Shown here in pieces: positions 15,986 to 19,948 of a stretch of 19,948 nt of DNA. The notes beneath the pieces were generated by a model that was given only the letters and a program-made list of their open reading frames with translations, searched no databases and was not told where the DNA came from. The translations under genes were made by a program, and so were the position numbers. Within the stretch, counting starts at the first letter, position 1. Each line of letters begins with the position of its first letter. Origin of the DNA: Candidatus Gastranaerophilales bacterium. GTDB taxonomy: Bacteria > Cyanobacteriota > Vampirovibrionia > Gastranaerophilales > Gastranaerophilaceae. Location: the NCBI GenBank assembly GCA_900766355.1, contig CAAFVD010000040.1, positions 1 through 19,948 of the forward strand, written 5' to 3'.

Positions 15986-16936
15986 ATGGAAAATTTGGCA
16001 ATTGTATGCCTGCTGATTATATTACTGATAGTAATGATATGGATATTTAATTCGATCTATATGAAAACACCGTTTTATCTTAATCAGGTAAAACCGGTGG
16101 AAAAATTTCATCATATTATTCCGGAAAATTTGGAAATAATAAATACTGGCAGTAATCATGCCTATTTTTCTATTGATTGGTCACTTATCGGAGTTAAAGG
16201 TTTTAGTTTAGCCTCAGGACCACAGTCGGTTATGTGGGATTATCGCATACTAAAAAAATATCGCTCGCATGTGGATAACCATGGGGGTGGTAAAGTGCTG
16301 TTGGTGCTTTCTAATTTAATGTTTGGCTTTTTGGAGTATACAAATCCTGAGAGCGATAAGCGATATTACTATTTTATGCAGCCAAATGAAATTCCGCGTT
16401 ATACGAAATGGCAGGATTTTGTTTATCATCGCATGCCAGTATTAGCTAATTGGCGCAATATAATTCATTGCTTTTATCATCGCGGAACATTAGTTAGTGA
16501 AACAGAACCAACCTTAGAATATGCTGAGCAGCAATCTGATTTACGAATAGCTGGCTGGAAATCGCAGTTCGATTTAAAAGACTTGCAGCATCGTGAATCA
16601 GTGAAACATTTAGCGGAAAATATAAAAAAAGCTGCTGGTGTGGTAAGAAAGATGGTTGATGAATCGCTGGCAGCTGGACTAACTACAATACTCATGATTC
16701 CGCCTCTATCAGCAGTTATTAATAAAAAATTAGCTCCTGAATTTTTAGATGAAGTGCTTTATAAGCCTGTACGGAAATATTTAGACGATGTGCCACTTTT
16801 AGACTATGTACATGATGAACGTTTTCAAGACTATCGTTTATATCAAAATGGTGATTTTATGAACGAAGCAGGCAGAAAGAAATTTATGCCGGTTTTATGG
16901 CAGGATATTCAAAAGGCAACAGGGGAAATCAAGTGA
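15986..16936 (+). CDS. Membrane-anchored SGNH-like protein of unknown function
   Basis: The 316-residue protein starts with one hydrophobic helix (about 4-24, AIVCLLIILLIVMIWIF), which probably anchors a domain outside the cytoplasmic membrane. NTGSNHAYF (53-61) sits where SGNH/GDSL-like proteins have their nucleophile block. DFMNEAGRKKF (290-300) resembles the C-terminal block, although the usual DxxH is here DxxN. The middle (about 100-250) has many aromatic and basic residues and no family I can name. Distant relatives by layout are DltD-like and acyl-transfer accessory proteins in cell-surface decoration systems. It follows the SDR gene with an AAAGGAG site and touches the flippase gene. 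A role in moving the acyl group to the exported glycan is a guess from context. Confidence 0.65.
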   Translation: MENLAIVCLLIILLIVMIWIFNSIYMKTPFYLNQVKPVEKFHHIIPENLEIINTGSNHAYFSIDWSLIGVKGFSLASGPQSVMWDYRILKKYRSHVDNHGGGKVLLVLSNLMFGFLEYTNPESDKRYYYFMQPNEIPRYTKWQDFVYHRMPVLANWRNIIHCFYHRGTLVSETEPTLEYAEQQSDLRIAGWKSQFDLKDLQHRESVKHLAENIKKAAGVVRKMVDESLAAGLTTILMIPPLSAVINKKLAPEFLDEVLYKPVRKYLDDVPLLDYVHDERFQDYRLYQNGDFMNEAGRKKFMPVLWQDIQKATGEIK

Positions 16937-18444
16937 TGAATCAGAAAAAAGTTGGGGTATTGCTATCATACGGGCAAATTATTATTACTGTACTGGCGAA
17001 TTTGCTCTATACCCCTATTATGCTGAGATTCTTAGGGCAAAGTGAATATGGCGTGTATAGCCTAAGTAATTCAGTAATAGGCTATTTTGCTTTGTTATAT
17101 ACGGGGATGAGCAGCACATATCTTCGCTATTATTCGGTTTATCATGAAAATAATGATCGGCAGGCTATAGGCAAGCTGAATGGACTTTTTTTATTACTGT
17201 TTTCACTTATTGGTAGTGTATCGTTGATAGCAGGGCTGCTTGTAGCGGGAAATTTAGAATATATTCTTGGCAGTGGTCTTACTGAATATGAATTTTCACT
17301 GGCTAAAGTTTTATTTATTATAATGTCATTTAATATGGCACTGCTTATGCCTAAAACGGTTTTTGCTGCCATAGTAATAGCTCAGGAACAATTTATTTTT
17401 ATAAAAGCATTGGGGATATGTACTGCTTTGTTTGGTCCGCTGCTGAGTATATTATTGCTGTACTTTGGCTTCGGGTCTATTGGTATGAGCATAGTAGCCT
17501 TGACATTAACTTTGACGGATTTGCTGGTAAATATATGGTATTGCCGAGCTAAGTTAAAATTACCGTTTATTTTTAGCCAGCTTCCTTATAAGCTTTTGCC
17601 GGGAATGGCAGCATTTTCAGTTTTTATTATGATACAGGGAATAATGGATCAATTTAATTGGCATTTAGGCAAAATACTGCTTTCATACGTTGCTGATAGT
17701 GCGGCTATTGCTGTATATACTATTGGTTTGCAAATAGATTTGCTGTTTTCATCAATGGCAGCAGCTTTTTTTGGTGTAGTTGTGCCACAAATTTATCGGC
17801 TGGTTCATGATGGTAAAACCGATGAGATTACGTATATATGGATAAAAGTAGGCAGGTATCAATTTTATGTATTGTTTTTTATTTGGGCAGCATTCCTGAT
17901 ATTTGGCAGGAATTTTGTGCAGTTATGGGCTGGAGCTGATTATGATGATGCTTATTGGGTAGCAATTATATTAATTACGCCGATAGTTATTCACTTATGT
18001 CAGGTTTTAGGCATGGAAATATTGCGGGCTTATAATAAACATGCACAGTGGGTAATGATACATTTGTTATTTTCGGCAGCTGGCTTCATTATTAGCATAC
18101 CTTTTGCCATGAAATATGGTGCTATTGGCGTAGCTGTAGGAACAGGTATCAATACATTTATTGTAACGAATATATATGACAACTGGTATTATTACAAAGC
18201 TGGAAAACTGGATGTATTTAAATTTTTTAAAAATTTTGCTGGATTTTTACCAGCAGCTGCAGTGACTATGCTAACTGGTGGATTTATGGCATATGTTTTC
18301 AATGCTGATTCATGGTGGAATTTTAGTGCATTGATTTTTGGTTTCACTATTATATATTTATTGATTATGTATGTGTTGGCCATGAATAATGAGGAAAAGA
18401 TAATTTTAAAAAACGCTTTGCGTAAAATAAGTTGTAGATTTTAG
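16936..18444 (+). CDS. Wzx-like oligosaccharide flippase
   Basis: The 502-residue protein has about 12-14 hydrophobic segments spread over its whole length and opens with GVLLSYGQIIITVLANLLYT, followed by FLGQSEYGVYSL. This is the start pattern of the polysaccharide transport family in the MOP superfamily. It should flip the undecaprenyl-linked repeat unit across the inner membrane, upstream of the EpsG-like polymerase encoded at 4652. I chose the ATG at 16936, which overlaps the previous stop (TGATG) and has AGGGG at 16921-16925. An in-frame ATG at 16897 would add 13 polar residues and overlap the previous gene by 40 bases. No LPS-ligase gene is in the window. Confidence 0.92.
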   Translation: MNQKKVGVLLSYGQIIITVLANLLYTPIMLRFLGQSEYGVYSLSNSVIGYFALLYTGMSSTYLRYYSVYHENNDRQAIGKLNGLFLLLFSLIGSVSLIAGLLVAGNLEYILGSGLTEYEFSLAKVLFIIMSFNMALLMPKTVFAAIVIAQEQFIFIKALGICTALFGPLLSILLLYFGFGSIGMSIVALTLTLTDLLVNIWYCRAKLKLPFIFSQLPYKLLPGMAAFSVFIMIQGIMDQFNWHLGKILLSYVADSAAIAVYTIGLQIDLLFSSMAAAFFGVVVPQIYRLVHDGKTDEITYIWIKVGRYQFYVLFFIWAAFLIFGRNFVQLWAGADYDDAYWVAIILITPIVIHLCQVLGMEILRAYNKHAQWVMIHLLFSAAGFIISIPFAMKYGAIGVAVGTGINTFIVTNIYDNWYYYKAGKLDVFKFFKNFAGFLPAAAVTMLTGGFMAYVFNADSWWNFSALIFGFTIIYLLIMYVLAMNNEEKIILKNALRKISCRF

Positions 18445-18456
18445 AGGAGAAAGCTA

Positions 18457-19416
18457 ATGGATGAAAAAGCATTCAAATTAAGAAATGGTGTCGAGGTACC
18501 GTTTATTGGTTTTGGCACAGGTGTAGTAAAAAGATACAGTCGAAATACTCCGTTATTTATTCGTGCTAGAATTAGACCAGTTTTAAGTGCAGTGAAGCAT
18601 CTTAGCTATAAAAAGTTGCATAGCGTTTACCAACAAGATTTTAGTATGGATAAAGTTATTGATAAAGCTTTAACTGAAGGATATTCATTGTATGATACTG
18701 GTAGAATGTATGGTCATTCAGAAGTAGAAATAGGCAAGGCTTTGGTTAGAAATCATTTGCAACGAAAACATTTGTTTATAAGTACAAAAATTTCAGATAT
18801 GGATTTATTCAGACAATGCAGTCCGAGTGATGTGGCTGGAAATTTAAGATTGTCACTAAAATATTTACATACCGATTATTTAGATGCCTATTTATTGCAT
18901 TGGCCGCATGGTAATTGGCTGGATATTTATAAGCAAATGGAAGACATATATAAAAAGAATATTATTCGAGCTATAGGCGTATGCAATTTTAATATGGAGC
19001 ATTTTAAATTATTGGAGGAACATTGTACTATAATGCCGATGATTCATCAGACAGAATTACATCCATTAAATAGTAAAAAAGAAATAAGACAATATTGCAA
19101 GGAACATGGTATCTTGATTATGGCACATACACCGACTGGACGTATGGGGAAACAAATAAGGCAAAATAAAACATTGCAGGAGTTAGCCAATAAGCATAAT
19201 AAAACAATAGCTCAGATTATTGTGCGTTGGCATTATCAAAATGGAGTGGTGCCAATTATTGCAACTAAAAGCATAAAACATATGCAGGAAAATAAAGATA
19301 TTTTTGATTTTTCGCTAACGGAAGATGATATGGCAGCTATTGAATATATTGACGAGGGATTGGTTTTATTACCAGGTAATGGTATAGATGATCCAAATTA
19401 CATATACAACTTATAA
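18457..19416 (+). CDS. Aldo/keto reductase
   Basis: The 319-residue protein keeps the AKR barrel and its catalytic tetrad: D80 and Y85 in YDTGRMYGHSEVEIG, K111 in STKIS, and H148 in YLLHWPHG. FKLRNGVEVPFIGFGTG is the family's N-terminal hairpin and first strand. Between that strand and the first helix, residues 22-60 form an extra basic stretch (RYSRNTPLFIRARIRPVLSA) not seen in ordinary AKRs of this size. It probably reduces an aldehyde or ketone with NADPH; in this setting the substrate may be a sugar or the acyl unit made by the preceding genes. AGAGGAG at 18443-18449 gives a good start. It is the last gene of the operon; no plus-strand terminator is obvious after it. Confidence 0.92.
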   Translation: MDEKAFKLRNGVEVPFIGFGTGVVKRYSRNTPLFIRARIRPVLSAVKHLSYKKLHSVYQQDFSMDKVIDKALTEGYSLYDTGRMYGHSEVEIGKALVRNHLQRKHLFISTKISDMDLFRQCSPSDVAGNLRLSLKYLHTDYLDAYLLHWPHGNWLDIYKQMEDIYKKNIIRAIGVCNFNMEHFKLLEEHCTIMPMIHQTELHPLNSKKEIRQYCKEHGILIMAHTPTGRMGKQIRQNKTLQELANKHNKTIAQIIVRWHYQNGVVPIIATKSIKHMQENKDIFDFSLTEDDMAAIEYIDEGLVLLPGNGIDDPNYIYNL

Positions 19417-19488
19417 ATGAACTTTTTATAGTGTACTAAAGATGTCTATTTTTGAAATAAAGTGGTCTGATAGGTGGCACTTAAAAGC

Positions 19489-19514
19489 AAAAAAGACTGA
19501 CACCAAAGTGACAG
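19489..19514 (-). terminator. Candidate minus-strand terminator of the Rpn-like gene
   Basis: CTGACAC (19497-19503) and GTGACAG (19508-19514) pair around a CAAA loop with one A-A mismatch. On the minus strand the hairpin is followed by TCTTTTTT (complement of 19489-19496). It lies about 75 bases past the stop of the minus-strand gene ending at 19588. The mismatch makes it weaker than the one at 10214. Confidence 0.45.
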
Positions 19515-19587
19515 CCTTGAAAGATGCAAATATTTTGTTGTTATAAGGAAATAACTAGGCTATGCGATATTGGTTTAAATTTTATAA

Positions 19588-19948
19588 TTATAACATAGCA
19601 GCTTTGCGGAAGGCTTCTTCGGTCATGCCAGCCTTCTTAGCAGCAACGGCGATAGTTAGAATACCATCTTTTACCAAATCACTGAGAGTAGATAACATTC
19701 CTTGGGTACGTCCTTGGACAATACCTTGAAAAATGCCTTGGGAAATGCCTTGAGCAAGTCCAACGGCATGACCTTCCTCACGAGCTTCTTTTTGCCAATA
19801 TTTTTTCGCATCCTTTTCGTTCCATCTAAGGCTCATCATTTCGAAAACCTCCTCGTAATTAGCGGATAAATAATCACGCATGATGTTATGGTTTATACAA
19901 TAATCAGTAGCATTGCGGATTGCATTAGCTAAGCTGTCGCCACTGGCA
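19588..19948 (-). CDS. Rpn / PD-(D/E)XK nuclease family transposase-like protein, C-terminal end (partial)
   Basis: The minus-strand frame stays open to the edge of the window beyond the ATG at 19881, so the gene is cut at its 5' side; about 119 codons are visible. It reads ASGDSLANAIRNATDYCINH before NIMRDYLSANYEEVFEMMSL, then KYWQKEAREEG. A tract of glycines every fourth residue follows (G-x-x-Q-G units), and it ends in a helical segment (AAKKAGMTEEAFRKAAML). This tail pattern is typical of Rpn-like recombination-promoting nucleases and the 'PD-(D/E)XK nuclease family transposase' proteins of Firmicutes. The nuclease core is outside the window. These genes are often multi-copy, and this one, opposite in strand, marks the downstream edge of the polysaccharide locus. 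Confidence 0.75.
   Translation of the reverse strand, partial: ASGDSLANAIRNATDYCINHNIMRDYLSANYEEVFEMMSLRWNEKDAKKYWQKEAREEGHAVGLAQGISQGIFQGIVQGRTQGMLSTLSDLVKDGILTIAVAAKKAGMTEEAFRKAAML
19700..19773 (-). repeat. 12-base imperfect tandem repeats coding Gly-x-x-Gln units
   Basis: Within the Rpn-like gene, CCTTGG/CCTTGA occurs about every 12 bases on the plus strand, giving a run of six four-residue units with glycine at each first position and mostly glutamine at the fourth. Copy number in such in-frame repeats can change without breaking the gene. Confidence 0.6.

Noticed and set aside
16897..16935. Flippase start at ATG 16897
   Set aside because: It would overlap the previous gene by 40 bases and add a polar tail; the ATG at 16936 has better spacing and the usual N-terminal pattern.
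19417..19587. Insertion-sequence ends or small genes after the aldo/keto reductase
   Set aside because: Apart from the minus-strand hairpin at 19497-19514, I found no matching inverted ends, target duplication or coding frame.

Overview
The window is a lipopolysaccharide / surface-polysaccharide assembly locus of a low-GC bacterium. A Wzz-type chain-length regulator, a heptose-phosphate pathway of the ADP-heptose type, a GT9 heptosyltransferase and a Wzx-like flippase point to an organism with an LPS outer membrane. The AT-rich coding, AGGAGG-type ribosome binding sites and an Rpn/PD-(D/E)XK-type nuclease fragment suggest a Gram-negative Firmicute (Negativicutes, perhaps Megamonas- or Selenomonas-like). 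That assignment is inference from gene content, not a sequence match.

Layout. 1-324: C-terminal end of a Wzz-like protein. 385-9089: very AT-rich plus-strand genes: a GT4 glycosyltransferase, a 318-bp degenerate gap, gmhA, a heptose-7-phosphate kinase, a second GT4, an EpsG-like polymerase, a GT9 heptosyltransferase, a GT2 and a third GT4. Most of these overlap or touch. 9121-10209: a visibly GC-richer polysaccharide pyruvyl transferase gene with a TTG start. 10214-10792: a minus-strand toxin-antitoxin-like pair (DUF4258 plus YgiT-type zinc finger) with its own promoter and terminator; the DUF4258 gene is frameshifted. 10927-19416: a second plus-strand operon: hexapeptide acetyltransferase, FrhB-like ferredoxin protein, FkbH-like HAD-IIIC protein, acyl carrier protein, MaoC-like dehydratase (frameshifted), SDR reductase, membrane-anchored SGNH-like protein, flippase and aldo/keto reductase. 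19588-19948: minus-strand 3' end of an Rpn-like nuclease gene.

How the genes may work together. GmhA and the kinase feed ADP-heptose synthesis, and the glycosyltransferases build a repeat unit or outer core. The flippase, the EpsG-like polymerase and the Wzz-like protein export it, polymerise it and set chain length. The second operon looks like a dedicated carrier-protein route: FkbH loads a small acyl (probably glyceryl-type) unit on the ACP, MaoC and SDR act on an acyl chain, and the acetyltransferase or the SGNH-like protein transfers it to the glycan.

Most notable: the MaoC-like gene is out of frame at a run of eight G, and the FrhB-like gene in the same operon carries a run of seven G in the same ten-base context, in frame. 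This is the expected arrangement for slipped-strand phase variation of a surface-glycan modification. An assembly error in a homopolymer is the main alternative.
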